17,610 bases of DNA from DASXTK01 sp036505485 (GCA_036505485.1 DASXTK010000052.1:1-17610); one strand, 5' to 3'; numbered from the stretch's first letter, positions 5,027 to 13,375 are shown. Notes: a model not told the origin generated them from the sequence alone. Translations and numbers: made by a program.

Positions 5027-7186
5027 GTGCAAACTACGGGCAGTCTCATCGAGTCACGTCCTGGTGGCCGGCTCAGGCCGGAAGGGCCCACCAGGCGTCC
5101 GCCGAAGCCGAAACGTCCGAAGTGGGGACGGCTCCACATCGCCCTGGGAGCAGTCGTCATGCTGGTCACCGCCGCGGTGGTGGTGGAGCGATCGGACCTC
5201 ATCGTCGGCAGTCCGGCCTCGAGCATCCACTCCCGTCGACCAGAGCATCGTGGGGGATATCGCCACCAAGGCGATCGCCGTCTGGAGATCCAGGCCCTCG
5301 ACGGCAGCGGCAACAACCCGAATCATCCCGACTGGGGTCAGGCCGGTACGCCCTACACCCGGGTTGGCGAGCCCCGCTACGCCGACGGACTCTCCGCGCC
5401 CGTCGGCGGTCCAGACGTCCGCTATGTGAGCAACCGGATCTTCAACGACATCCACCAGAACGTCTTCTCCGAGAACGACGTGACCCAGTGGGGCTTCGTC
5501 TGGGGACAGTTCCTGGACCACACCTTCGGGCTGCGCGACGACAAGGGTGAGGAGCAGAACATGCCGTTCGACAGCTCCGATCCGCTGGAGGAGTTCACCA
5601 ACACGCTCGGCGTGATGCCGTTCGCCCGGTCGGCCGCGGCTGCCGGCACCGGCCTGGAGAACCCACGCGAGCAGACCAACACCGTGAGCTCGTACATCGA
5701 CGGCTGGACGATCTACGGCGGCACGCCCGAGCGGCTGGAGTGGTTGCGGGACGGTCCCGTCGACGGTGACCTGTCCAACAACAGCGCCTACCTGCTGCTG
5801 CCCGACGACCTGTTGCCACGCCGGGACGGACGCGGCGACGCTTCGGGGGCACCGGAGATGGCCGCGGACGGCCGGCTCCGAGGCCAGCCCGACCGCGCCT
5901 TCGTCGCTGGTGACGTCCGAGCCAACGAGAACATCGCCCTGACGGTGACGCACACCCTGTTCGCCCGGGAGCACAACCGCATCGTCTCGCAGCTGCCCGA
6001 CTCCCTCAGCGAGGAGCAGAAGTTCCAGATCGCCCGTCGAGTGGTGATAGCCGAGCAGCAATACATCACCTACAACGAGTTCCTGCCGGCACTGGGTGTG
6101 TCGCTGCCGGACTACGAGGGCTATGACCGCGAGACCAACGCCAGCCTGACCAACGAGTTCGCCACCGTGGGCTACCGGGCCCACAGCATGATCCACGGCG
6201 AGTTCGAGGTGGAGACCGACGCCGATCGGTACACCCCCGAGCAGCTCGCGGCCATCGAGGCCAACGGCGTCGAAGTCCAACCGAGCGAGGACGGCACCGA
6301 GCTCACGTTGGTCATTCCGCTCAACGTGGCGTTCTTCAACCCGGATCTCCTGGAGCTGCTGCAGGTGGGTCCGATGCTTCGGGGCATCGGGTCGGAGGCG
6401 GAATACAACAACGACGAGATGATCGACAACCAGCTCCGCAGCGTCCTGTTCCAGATTCCGGCGCCCGGCAACCCGCAATGCCTCGACGGCAGCGGCCTGC
6501 CCGAGTGCTTCGACGGGGTCCTCGATCTCGCCGCCCTCGACATCGAACGGGGCCGGGACCACGGGATGCCCAGCTACAACGAGCTTCGGCAGGCCTACGG
6601 GCTGGCGCCCATGGAGTCGTTCGCCGGCATCACCGGAGAGACGAGCGAGTCCTTCGCCAACGACCCGGAGCTCACCCCGGGTGCGGAGATCGACGACCCG
6701 GACAGCCTGGACTTCGTCCACCTGGCTGACATCGACGGTATCGAGATCTCGCCGGACGACGAGGACGCCGTGGAGAATTCGGCGGTCGAAGTCGAGCGTC
6801 GGACGACCCTCGCGGCTCGGCTCAAGGCCATGTACGGCTCGGTCGACGACGTCGATGCCTTCGTCGGGATGTCAGCCGAGGCCCACGTGCCGGGCACCGA
6901 GTTCGGCGAGCTGCAGCTGGCGATCTGGACCCGTCAGTTCCAGGCGCTGCGCGACGGGGACCGCTTCTTCTACGGCAACAACCCCGGGCTGCGGCGGATC
7001 TACTACCGCTACGGCATCGACTTCCGGGTCTCGCTCGGCGACATCATCGCCCTGAACACCGACATCCCCCGGGAGGAGCTCGGCGACAACGTGTTCATGG
7101 TCACCGAGGAGCCGACCGAGGTGACGGCCGCAGTGTCCGATCCCATCGAGGTGCAGGTGCCCACCGAGGCCGAGGCTCCGGGCTGA
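5027..7186 (+). CDS. Animal-type haem peroxidase (An_peroxidase), exported
   Basis: A 719-residue member of the peroxidase-cyclooxygenase superfamily, relatives of myeloperoxidase and peroxidasin. It uses H2O2 to oxidise halides or organic substrates. Residues 37-53 form a hydrophobic signal or anchor segment after a Lys/Arg-rich stretch, so the enzyme should act outside the membrane. Landmarks are distal Gln161/Asp164/His165 (GQFLDH), catalytic Arg298 and haem-linking Glu301 (GDVRANEN), REHNR (314-318), proximal His386 (YRAHSMI), and DIERGRDHGMPSYN (505-518). Where myeloperoxidase has Met243 (haem sulfonium link), this protein has Asn302. GTG 5027 follows GGGGGAGGG by four bases. Residues about 68-85 look frame-shifted: third-position GC collapses there, while the +1 frame reads sensibly. 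It is a single-gene unit ending at strong hairpins. Confidence 0.93.
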   Translation: MQTTGSLIESRPGGRLRPEGPTRRPPKPKRPKWGRLHIALGAVVMLVTAAVVVERSDLIVGSPASSIHSRRPEHRGGYRHQGDRRLEIQALDGSGNNPNHPDWGQAGTPYTRVGEPRYADGLSAPVGGPDVRYVSNRIFNDIHQNVFSENDVTQWGFVWGQFLDHTFGLRDDKGEEQNMPFDSSDPLEEFTNTLGVMPFARSAAAAGTGLENPREQTNTVSSYIDGWTIYGGTPERLEWLRDGPVDGDLSNNSAYLLLPDDLLPRRDGRGDASGAPEMAADGRLRGQPDRAFVAGDVRANENIALTVTHTLFAREHNRIVSQLPDSLSEEQKFQIARRVVIAEQQYITYNEFLPALGVSLPDYEGYDRETNASLTNEFATVGYRAHSMIHGEFEVETDADRYTPEQLAAIEANGVEVQPSEDGTELTLVIPLNVAFFNPDLLELLQVGPMLRGIGSEAEYNNDEMIDNQLRSVLFQIPAPGNPQCLDGSGLPECFDGVLDLAALDIERGRDHGMPSYNELRQAYGLAPMESFAGITGETSESFANDPELTPGAEIDDPDSLDFVHLADIDGIEISPDDEDAVENSAVEVERRTTLAARLKAMYGSVDDVDAFVGMSAEAHVPGTEFGELQLAIWTRQFQALRDGDRFFYGNNPGLRRIYYRYGIDFRVSLGDIIALNTDIPREELGDNVFMVTEEPTEVTAAVSDPIEVQVPTEAEAPG

Positions 7187-7213
7187 CGCTCCTGTCGCCA
7201 ACCGGGTGAAACT

Positions 7214-7250
7214 TGCCCCGAGCTCATCGTCCGACCATGAGCTCGGGGCA
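7214..7250 (+). terminator. Terminator-like hairpin after peroxidase gene
   Basis: A perfect 14-bp inverted repeat (TGCCCCGAGCTCAT and its complement ATGAGCTCGGGGCA) around a 9-base loop, 27 bases after the peroxidase stop. There is no T-tract, as is usual for actinobacterial hairpin terminators. Confidence 0.75.
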
Positions 7251-7257
7251 CGCCCGC

Positions 7258-7294
7258 CCGGTCGGGGAGCCGATGAGGGCGGCTCCCCGACCGG
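7258..7294. terminator. Second perfect hairpin, tandem to the first
   Basis: A perfect 15-bp stem (CCGGTCGGGGAGCCG and its complement) with a 7-base loop, starting 7 bases after the previous hairpin. It is probably a backup terminator for the peroxidase transcript. It has no T-tract, so a different structural role cannot be excluded. Confidence 0.6.
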
Positions 7295-7426
7295 TCTTCG
7301 GGCTGCTGATGCCGGTCAGGCTTGCGTGGCGACGGCGGTGCTCCGCGGCGTCGACGACTGGCCACCATCAAGGCGGTGCCGATCGCGATCAACCGCTGCC
7401 CCAGAGGGGCCAGGCTGTCGTTGACG

Positions 7427-7457
7427 CCGTGCCCCGGTCCCCTTGACCGGGGCACGG
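7427..7457 (-). terminator. Terminator-like hairpin after LLM oxidoreductase gene
   Basis: A perfect 13-bp stem (CCGTGCCCCGGTC and its complement) with a 5-base loop, 10 bases beyond the stop of the leftward LLM gene. It is placed to end that transcript and could also stop read-through from the peroxidase side. The 130 bases between this and the previous hairpin hold nothing I can identify. Confidence 0.7.
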
Positions 7458-7467
7458 TCGCGTCGCA

Positions 7468-8424
7468 TCACGTGTCGGTGAGCGTTTGCACCAATCTTCC
7501 GAGCGCCTGCTCAGAGCCGCCGGTGAACACGATGTAGCTGAAGCCGTAGTGCTCGCGACGCTGCTGGATGTCCTCAGTGATCTTGTCCAGCGACCCGATG
7601 AGGAAGAGAGGGGACGCGGCAACATGGTCGGTGGACTGACCGAAGCGCGACGCCAGTGTGGCCAGGGCTGCCGACCGGTTGTCGGTGACGACGGCAAGCG
7701 GTGCGATGCTGAGCTCGATCCGGGCGAACCGGTCGCCCGCCGCCTCCTCGATCCAGCCGATGCGTTCCCGGGTGGCGTCGGTGGTGGCGGTGGCGACCGC
7801 CGCGGCGGTGAACGCCCCGTCTGGGATGGGAACGTTCACGCCCACGATGTCGGCGTGCTGGGCCGCGAACGAAAGGACGCGCCGGCCTCCACCACCGATG
7901 AGCAGCGGGATGGACGCCTTGCAGGTGGCCGCGGCCGCGGCGTTCACCGTGGCGTGCAGGTGCTTCCCGTCGTGGTCGCCGTCCTCACCGGCCCACAGCG
8001 ACCGGAGGATGCTGACGTGTTCGGCCAGACGGGCGATCCGCACCGCGGGCCGGTCGAATGTGAGGCCGGCGGCGGCATAGTCGCTGGCGTCCCATCCGGC
8101 GCCGAGCCCCAGCTCGAAACGGTTGTCCGAGAGCAGCGCCAGCGTTGCCGTCTCCTTGGCCAGCACGGCCGGATGACGGAGGTCGGCAGCCATGACCATG
8201 GTGCCGAGGCGGAGCCGGCTGGTGGCGTCGGCGGCGGCCATCAACCCGAGCAGCGGGGCGAAGGCCGAGTCGAGGTGATCGGGAAGGGTCACCGTCGAGT
8301 AGCCGAGCTCCTCGAGCTCTCGGGCCTTGTCGGCCCAGCCCTCGCGGCTGCGGGGCAGCGGCGCGTGGGGTGCGAACCGCTCGGAGAGCAGCACGCCGAA
8401 ACGGAAGGCTCGTTGGTTCGACAT
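7468..8424 (-). CDS. LLM class (probably F420-dependent) oxidoreductase
   Basis: A 318-residue TIM-barrel protein of the bacterial luciferase-like superfamily. Landmarks are the N-terminal strand FRFGVLLSERF, KARELEELGYSTVTLPDHL, LRLGTMVMAADLRHPAVLAKETATL, FELGLGAGW, and the C-terminal YGFSYIVF. In actinobacteria this type usually uses deazaflavin F420 for hydride transfer, and the sequence resembles the MSMEG_2516-like group; the cofactor is inferred, and FMN is the alternative. It is soluble and cytosolic. ATG 8424 has no clear Shine-Dalgarno. It lies downstream of, and in the same direction as, the LuxR-type regulator, with a palindromic site 34-55 bases before the start that matches the one at the regulator's own promoter. 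Substrate is unknown. Confidence 0.9.
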   Translation of the reverse strand: MSNQRAFRFGVLLSERFAPHAPLPRSREGWADKARELEELGYSTVTLPDHLDSAFAPLLGLMAAADATSRLRLGTMVMAADLRHPAVLAKETATLALLSDNRFELGLGAGWDASDYAAAGLTFDRPAVRIARLAEHVSILRSLWAGEDGDHDGKHLHATVNAAAAATCKASIPLLIGGGGRRVLSFAAQHADIVGVNVPIPDGAFTAAAVATATTDATRERIGWIEEAAGDRFARIELSIAPLAVVTDNRSAALATLASRFGQSTDHVAASPLFLIGSLDKITEDIQQRREHYGFSYIVFTGGSEQALGRLVQTLTDT

Positions 8425-8457
8425 CGTTTCGAAGGCTCGCGCCGGTCTCGATCGGGA

Positions 8458-8479
8458 ACATCACCCAGGTGGGTGACGT
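8458..8479. promoter_or_regulatory. Palindromic operator, copy 2 (before LLM gene)
   Basis: ACATCACCCA (8458-8467) and TGGGTGACGT (8470-8479) around GG, an inverted repeat matching at nine of ten positions. It covers the regulator's stop codon and lies 34-55 bases before the LLM start. Both arms are near-identical to the larger palindrome at 11801-11832, so a shared binding protein is likely. Confidence 0.65.
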
Positions 8480-11400
8480 TCCCGGTGGGTGGCGAGCGCA
8501 GCCAGCTCGACGCGGTTGGTGACGTCGAGCTTGGCGTAGACGTGGGAGAGATGTGTCTTGACTGTCTCCCGACCCATGAACAGGCGGTTGGCGATCTCCG
8601 GGTTGGTGAGGCCCTCGACCGCGAGTCCGACGACCTTGAGCTCGGTCGGGGTGAGGCTGGCCCAGCCCGAGCGGGGACGGCCTCGGGATCCCCGTGAGCG
8701 GCTGACGTAGGCCACCGCGTCGTCGAGGGACAGAGCGGCGCCCTCCGACCAGGCGGTCTCCATGCTGTCGCCGTCCAGCGAGTCTCGCAGTGCGGCGACG
8801 GCGGCGTCGTGCTCGGCGCGCTCGACCGGGGGACGGGGATACCCCATCAGCTCCCGAGCCGCGTCGCTGGCGGCGTAGATCCTGGCCGCCTCGGCGTCGC
8901 GCTCGGCCCGAACAGCCTGGCGGGCGAGCACGTCGAGGCTGTCGACGTAACAGGTCCGCAGGCCATGACCGACCCGGAGGGCCAGCGCCTCGTGATGAAG
9001 TCGTTCGGCCCGATCGGCATCGTCTGGTGTCAGGAGCGCGGCCGATTCGTCGAGCGCGTCGGCCAGGATGCGGGGCAGGTCCAGCTTGCGGCCGAGAGCG
9101 ATGCTTTGGGACAGGTGCTCCTGGGCGATGCTCAGGTCGCCAGAGCGGCGGTGGGCAGTGGCGAGGCCGAGGAATGCCCGGGCCACGATCATGTTGTCGA
9201 CCAGGAGCCCTCCGAACCGTGCGGCTCGCTCGAACCAGCCCCGGGCGCCGTCGAGGTCGCCCCGCCAGAGGTGCAGCTGCCCCAGGGAGATGGCCAGCGT
9301 GGGCACGTCGACGGAGCTGTCGGCGCCCTCGACCGAGCGGACGACCTTCTCCAGGAGCTGCATGGCGCCGTCGATGTCACCGGCCATGCCCTTGACCCAC
9401 GCCAGGTTGCTAGTCGTGAAACCCGCTGTGTAGTAGTTGCCCTGAGGCTCGGCCAGGCGGACGGCCTGCGTGCCCAGCGCGTCGGCTCGCCGCACGTCCC
9501 CGGTGAACAACGCTCCGTACATCTGTCCCATGAGGGCGAAGGCGGCGAGGTTCCGGTCGCCCCGGCGCCGGCTGCGCTGCAGTGCCGCTTCGAGGATCGG
9601 GCGGGCCTCACCGTGCCGGTCGCCGTTGGTCAGGGCCAGCCCTTCCAGGACCAGGCTCAGGTCCGTGCCGAAGGCGTCGCCGGCCGCCTCCGTGTGGCAT
9701 CGGGCCTCGGCGCAGAGGTCCCGGGTGGTGGCGAAGTCGAAGTAGACGTAGGTATACGCCAGCAGGTCGAGACACCGGCCCTGGTTGTGGTGGTCGTCGT
9801 TGGCTGCAGCGATCTCCAGGCCCCGTTGGGCGCACCCGACGGTCAGGTCGAACCGGCCACCGATGGCCCCGAGTTGACCGGCCCCCGCCAGCAGCCGGGC
9901 CTGGAGAGTCGATCGTTCGTCCGGGGCCAGCTCGATGGCGCGCTCGAGGTACTCGATGCCCTCCCGGGAACGACCCTGCAACAGCCACATGCGGGGGAGC
10001 GCGGCGGCCAGCCGCCGGCTGCGCTCGCCGTCCGCCGCCGACAGGCCCCATTCCAGGGCCGAGCGGAGGTTGTCGTTCTCGCTCTCCAACCGGGCCAGCC
10101 AGGCGTCCTGGTCGGCGTGTTCGAGCTCGGTCTCCGCGGTCTCGGCGAGAGCGAGGAAGTAGTCGAGGTGGCGGTCGCGGGCGGCGGCGCCTTCGCCCGC
10201 GTCGCGCAGGCGGTCCTGGGCGTAGTGGCGAATGGTCTCCAACAAGCGGTATCTCGCCTGGTGGTCGGTCTGCTCGACCAGCACGAGGGACTTGTCCACC
10301 AGTCGGCCCAGGGTGAGAAGGACGTCGTCCTCTCCACCTGGGCCGGTGCACACGACGCGAGCGGCGTCGACGGTGAAGCCGCCGGAGAAGACGGCGAGCT
10401 GACGGAAGACCATCCGCTCCGGCCCGTCGAGCAGGTCGTGGCTCCACTCCACCGAGGCCGCCAGGGTCTGCTGGCGGGCCACGACGCCGTGCGCGCCCCC
10501 GGTCAGGAGCCGGAACCGGTCGTCCAGCGCCGCGCCGACCTGCGCCGGGGTGAGCACCCGCAGCCAGGCCGCGGCGAGCTCGACGGCGAGCGGGATGCCG
10601 TCGAGGCGCCGGCACACCATGCGTACGGCGGCCTCGGTCCGATCGTCGATGGCGAACCCCGGACGCACCTGGGCGGCTCTCTCGGCGAACAGAGACACCG
10701 CCTCGTTTTCAACCAGCGACGGCACCCGCCACACGATCTCGCCCGCCACCCCGAGGGGTTCCCGGCTCGTGACCAGCACCGACACCTGCGAACACGCACG
10801 CAGCAGTGCGTCCGCAAGCTCGGCGCTGGCTTCCAGGAGATGCTCGCAGTTGTCCAGGCACACCAGGAGCCGGCGGTCCCGCAAGTACAAGGACAGGGCG
10901 CGCAACGGTCCGCCCACCGGTTCGACCATCACCTTCATGGTCGCCGCCGCGAGCTCCGCCACTCGGGCGGGATCGGTCACCGGGCCCAGATCGAGCCACC
11001 ACACGCCGTCCGGCCAGCGTTCGGCCACTCGGGCCGCGGCGTGGACGGCGAGGCGGGTCTTGCCGCAGCCCCCCGAGCCGGTGAGCGTCACCAGGCGGTG
11101 GTCGCCGAGGAGCTGCTCCACCGCGGCGAGCTCGTCACCCCGGCCGACGAAGCTGGTGAGCTGGGCCGGCAGGTTGTTGGCCAGGACATCGAGCGAGCGC
11201 AAGGGCGGGAAGTCGTCGGCCAGGTCGGCGTGACACAGTTCGAACACCCGCTCCGCCGGCGACAGGTCCCGCAGCCGTTGCAGCCCCAGGTCACGGATCC
11301 ATGCGCCCGGTGGGAGCGCGTCGGCGACCAGGGCCGCGGTGACCGACGACAGCAGTGTCTGGCCGCCGTGGGCCACATCGCGCAGGCATTCGCCCCGATG

Positions 11401-11718
11401 CACCGCGAGGTCGGCGTAGCCGTCCCGATCCTGCAGGTGTGTCTCCCCCGTGTGGAGGCCGATCCGAAGGCGGGACGAGGGTTCGGGCCCGAGGGCCTGT
11501 TGCATCTGGAGGGCGGACGCGGCCGCGTCCGTGGCGAAGGCGAACACCGCCATGGCGCCACGGTTCCGGCCATGACCATCGAGCCATACCCCGTGGTGCG
11601 CGCCCACCGCCGAGGCCACCAACTGGTCGTGCTCGTCCACGGACGATCCTTCGATGTCCGTGAGCAGGAGCGTCACCGTCCCTACCGGGAGGCCGGAGAC
11701 GATCTGGTCAGCCGCCAT
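8461..11718 (-). CDS. LuxR-family regulator with degenerate adenylate cyclase and ATPase domains
   Basis: A 1085-residue regulator. In order it has a class III cyclase-like domain (about 10-165; GTVTLLLTDIEGS, then RIGLHTGE), a STAND/NB-ARC-type ATPase (Walker A GSGGCGKT at 214-221, Walker B LLVCLDN ending near 290), a long TPR-like helical region (about 500-1000), and a C-terminal LuxR/GerE helix-turn-helix (LTPTELKVVGLAVEGLTNPEIA). The first metal Asp (Asp21) is present. The usual GDG with the second metal Asp is replaced by a shortened NRGAMAVF, and the Asn of the usual AVNRAARL-type motif reads His (AVHRGECL), so cyclase activity is unlikely. ATG 11718 follows AAAGG by seven bases; an earlier ATG at 11805 lies inside the palindrome and is less likely. 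It probably autoregulates and controls the flanking oxidoreductases. Confidence 0.9.
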   Translation of the reverse strand: MAADQIVSGLPVGTVTLLLTDIEGSSVDEHDQLVASAVGAHHGVWLDGHGRNRGAMAVFAFATDAAASALQMQQALGPEPSSRLRIGLHTGETHLQDRDGYADLAVHRGECLRDVAHGGQTLLSSVTAALVADALPPGAWIRDLGLQRLRDLSPAERVFELCHADLADDFPPLRSLDVLANNLPAQLTSFVGRGDELAAVEQLLGDHRLVTLTGSGGCGKTRLAVHAAARVAERWPDGVWWLDLGPVTDPARVAELAAATMKVMVEPVGGPLRALSLYLRDRRLLVCLDNCEHLLEASAELADALLRACSQVSVLVTSREPLGVAGEIVWRVPSLVENEAVSLFAERAAQVRPGFAIDDRTEAAVRMVCRRLDGIPLAVELAAAWLRVLTPAQVGAALDDRFRLLTGGAHGVVARQQTLAASVEWSHDLLDGPERMVFRQLAVFSGGFTVDAARVVCTGPGGEDDVLLTLGRLVDKSLVLVEQTDHQARYRLLETIRHYAQDRLRDAGEGAAARDRHLDYFLALAETAETELEHADQDAWLARLESENDNLRSALEWGLSAADGERSRRLAAALPRMWLLQGRSREGIEYLERAIELAPDERSTLQARLLAGAGQLGAIGGRFDLTVGCAQRGLEIAAANDDHHNQGRCLDLLAYTYVYFDFATTRDLCAEARCHTEAAGDAFGTDLSLVLEGLALTNGDRHGEARPILEAALQRSRRRGDRNLAAFALMGQMYGALFTGDVRRADALGTQAVRLAEPQGNYYTAGFTTSNLAWVKGMAGDIDGAMQLLEKVVRSVEGADSSVDVPTLAISLGQLHLWRGDLDGARGWFERAARFGGLLVDNMIVARAFLGLATAHRRSGDLSIAQEHLSQSIALGRKLDLPRILADALDESAALLTPDDADRAERLHHEALALRVGHGLRTCYVDSLDVLARQAVRAERDAEAARIYAASDAARELMGYPRPPVERAEHDAAVAALRDSLDGDSMETAWSEGAALSLDDAVAYVSRSRGSRGRPRSGWASLTPTELKVVGLAVEGLTNPEIANRLFMGRETVKTHLSHVYAKLDVTNRVELAALATHRERHPPG

Positions 11719-11800
11719 GACCGGGCCTTTCTCTCCGTCTGGTGGCGACCAGTCTGGCAGCCGATCGCCTGGCCGCCCGATGATCAGCCCTCCCGCCGGT

Positions 11801-11832
11801 CCCATACATCACCCATCTGGGTGATGTATGGG
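11801..11832. promoter_or_regulatory. Perfect 15-bp-arm palindrome, operator copy 1
   Basis: CCCATACATCACCCA (11801-11815) and TGGGTGATGTATGGG (11818-11832), fully complementary around TC. It sits between the divergent regulator gene (ATG 11718) and reductase gene (ATG 11881). The core matches the site at 8458-8479. It is most likely the LuxR-type regulator's binding site, controlling both directions. Confidence 0.75.
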
Positions 11833-11880
11833 GGGCAGGCCGGGTGCGAACCTCCGCCCAGGCCTCTGCAAGGAGAAGTC

Positions 11881-12432
11881 ATGCGACGAATCATCAACTC
11901 CACGTATATGAGCCTCGACGGGCTCATCGAGAGGATGGAGCTCTGGCACTTCGACTACTTGGACGATGAAGCAACCCAGATCCAGATGGAGGACATTCAA
12001 GCCGCGGATGCCGTCCTGATGGGGCGGGGGACCTATGACGTCTTCGCCAAGGCCTGGCCGACCCGGACCGGGAACGAGATGGCGGACAGGTTCAACTCCA
12101 TGGCGAAGTACGTGGCTTCCACCACCCTGACCGATCCCGAGTGGAACAACACGACGGTGATCGATAGTGACCTGGTCGAAACGATTGCCAAGCTCAAGAC
12201 GCAGCCCGGACAGGACATCATCATGTACGGGTTCGGGCCAGTCGCGCAGACGCTCCTGGAGAACGGCCTGCTCGACGAGATCAAGCTGTGGGTCCACCCC
12301 ATCCTGGTGGGCACAGGAAACCTCAGCGACATGCTGTTCAGTGAGGGCAGTGCGTCCAAGTTGAACCTAGTCGGCAACCGGGCCCTCGGCTCGGGCGTGG
12401 TGGTTCTCACCTACCACCCTGTCATCGCCTGA
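11881..12432 (+). CDS. RibD C-terminal/dihydrofolate reductase-like protein
   Basis: A 183-residue protein of the RibD_C/DHFR-like family, NAD(P)H-binding reductases. Matching parts are the N-terminal strand RRIINSTYMSLDGLIE, ADAVLMGRGTYDVFA (the nucleotide-contact MGRxTY motif), KYVASTTL, the glycine turn IIMYGFGPVAQTLLENGLLDEIKLWVHPILVG, and the ending GVVVLTYHP. Stand-alone members are common beside LuxR-type regulators in actinobacteria, and few have known substrates; a role in folate or riboflavin synthesis is not implied. ATG 11881 follows AAGGAGA by six bases. A frame continuing far upstream is only the shadow of the opposite gene. It is divergent from the regulator, with the palindrome 49 bases before its start. 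Confidence 0.88.
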   Translation: MRRIINSTYMSLDGLIERMELWHFDYLDDEATQIQMEDIQAADAVLMGRGTYDVFAKAWPTRTGNEMADRFNSMAKYVASTTLTDPEWNNTTVIDSDLVETIAKLKTQPGQDIIMYGFGPVAQTLLENGLLDEIKLWVHPILVGTGNLSDMLFSEGSASKLNLVGNRALGSGVVVLTYHPVIA

Positions 12433-12445
12433 CGGTCCGTCGAGG

Positions 12446-13375
12446 TCAGCAGGTGTCGGGATAGGCGTCCCACACCGTGTCGGTGTTCGCACTGTGGAGG
12501 ATGTTGCCTTCCGCGTCCAACGCCTCGTAGTGGAGCCAGTGACTCACTGGTTCTTCACCGATCCAGGGGCGGATCCCCGGGGCGAACTCCGACCCGAGGA
12601 CGGCGTACGTCATGGTCCCGTCCATGGCGACGATGCGGACCGCGGCAGCATCGGCGCGCACCATTCCCCAATGGAGATCCCCGAGCGTGCCGTCCTCGTA
12701 GCCGTCTCCCACGCCACCCAGGCAGTTCGTCCGGCCCTGTCGCTTCCACCAGCCCCAGCTGATCAGGTACTCGGAGTCATCCCGCCAGACGTCCATCACG
12801 TATTCCGTGTCGGTCTCGTGCACCGCGAGGTTGACGGTGTAGCCCGGCCGGCTGAAGCTCACGCCCACCGGGTAGCCCCGGAAAGGCCCACTCGGCGCGG
12901 GCGATCCCGGTGCCGATGTAGTGGTCGTTGCCGGTCTCCCACCGGGCTGTGTGGGCGAACCCGGTCCGGCAGTTCCCGTCGGGTTTTCTCCCGGCTGCGT
13001 GCCCGACCCCGGTCCGCTCCCCTGGGAGCCAGCAGTAGATGAGTCGCCGGAGGCACCAGTCGACGCCGTCGTGTCGCGGTCGGCAGCGGTGGTCGACGTG
13101 GTGGCGCCCTCCGGGACGGTCGTGGACTGGTCGACGGTGTCCACACGCGAACCACCGTCGGGACGGGAGAGCACGACGGCGCACAGCGCCACCACCACTG
13201 CTGCGGCCACGGCCACCACCTGCCGCCGGGTCGGCCGGGTCCGCTCCCGCTTGGCGGTGAGACGGCTCTGGATCTCGTCCCACGCCCCGGCGTCCACGAC
13301 CGTGGTGGCCGCGACGTCCCCGAGACGGCCGATCAGCGCGGCCTCGAGCTCGGTGATCTCCGGTGCGTCGCTCAT
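12446..13375 (-). CDS. Membrane partner of SigE-family sigma factor (anti-sigma-like)
   Basis: A 309-residue bitopic protein. A cytoplasmic part of about 50 residues (ALIGRLGDVA, WDEIQSRLTAKRERTRPTRR) precedes one transmembrane helix (about 52-69). A Ser/Thr/Gly/Pro-rich linker (about 71-165) follows, then an external domain (about 166-309) with many aromatics (YLISWGWWKRQGRTNC) and two Cys (218 and the terminal 309) that could form a disulfide. It starts at ATG 13375, overlapping the sigma factor stop as ATGA, so the two are translationally coupled. The topology suits a sensor or anti-sigma factor, but no HxxxCxxC zinc anti-sigma motif is present, so the role rests on context. It is convergent with the reductase gene, 13 bp apart. 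Confidence 0.82.
   Translation of the reverse strand: MSDAPEITELEAALIGRLGDVAATTVVDAGAWDEIQSRLTAKRERTRPTRRQVVAVAAAVVVALCAVVLSRPDGGSRVDTVDQSTTVPEGATTSTTAADRDTTASTGASGDSSTAGSQGSGPGSGTQPGENPTGTAGPGSPTQPGGRPATTTTSAPGSPAPSGPFRGYPVGVSFSRPGYTVNLAVHETDTEYVMDVWRDDSEYLISWGWWKRQGRTNCLGGVGDGYEDGTLGDLHWGMVRADAAAVRIVAMDGTMTYAVLGSEFAPGIRPWIGEEPVSHWLHYEALDAEGNILHSANTDTVWDAYPDTC

Noticed and set aside
5054..6721. 555-codon minus-strand frame opposite the peroxidase
   Set aside because: The product has shadow-like composition (runs of Val, Leu, Gly, Arg) and no recognisable motif. The peroxidase on the other strand has all its catalytic motifs.
8809..12432. Very long plus-strand open frame opposite the LuxR-type regulator
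   Set aside because: It is the antisense shadow of a high-GC gene. Only its last part, from ATG 11881, has a ribosome binding site and a recognisable family (RibD/DHFR-like).
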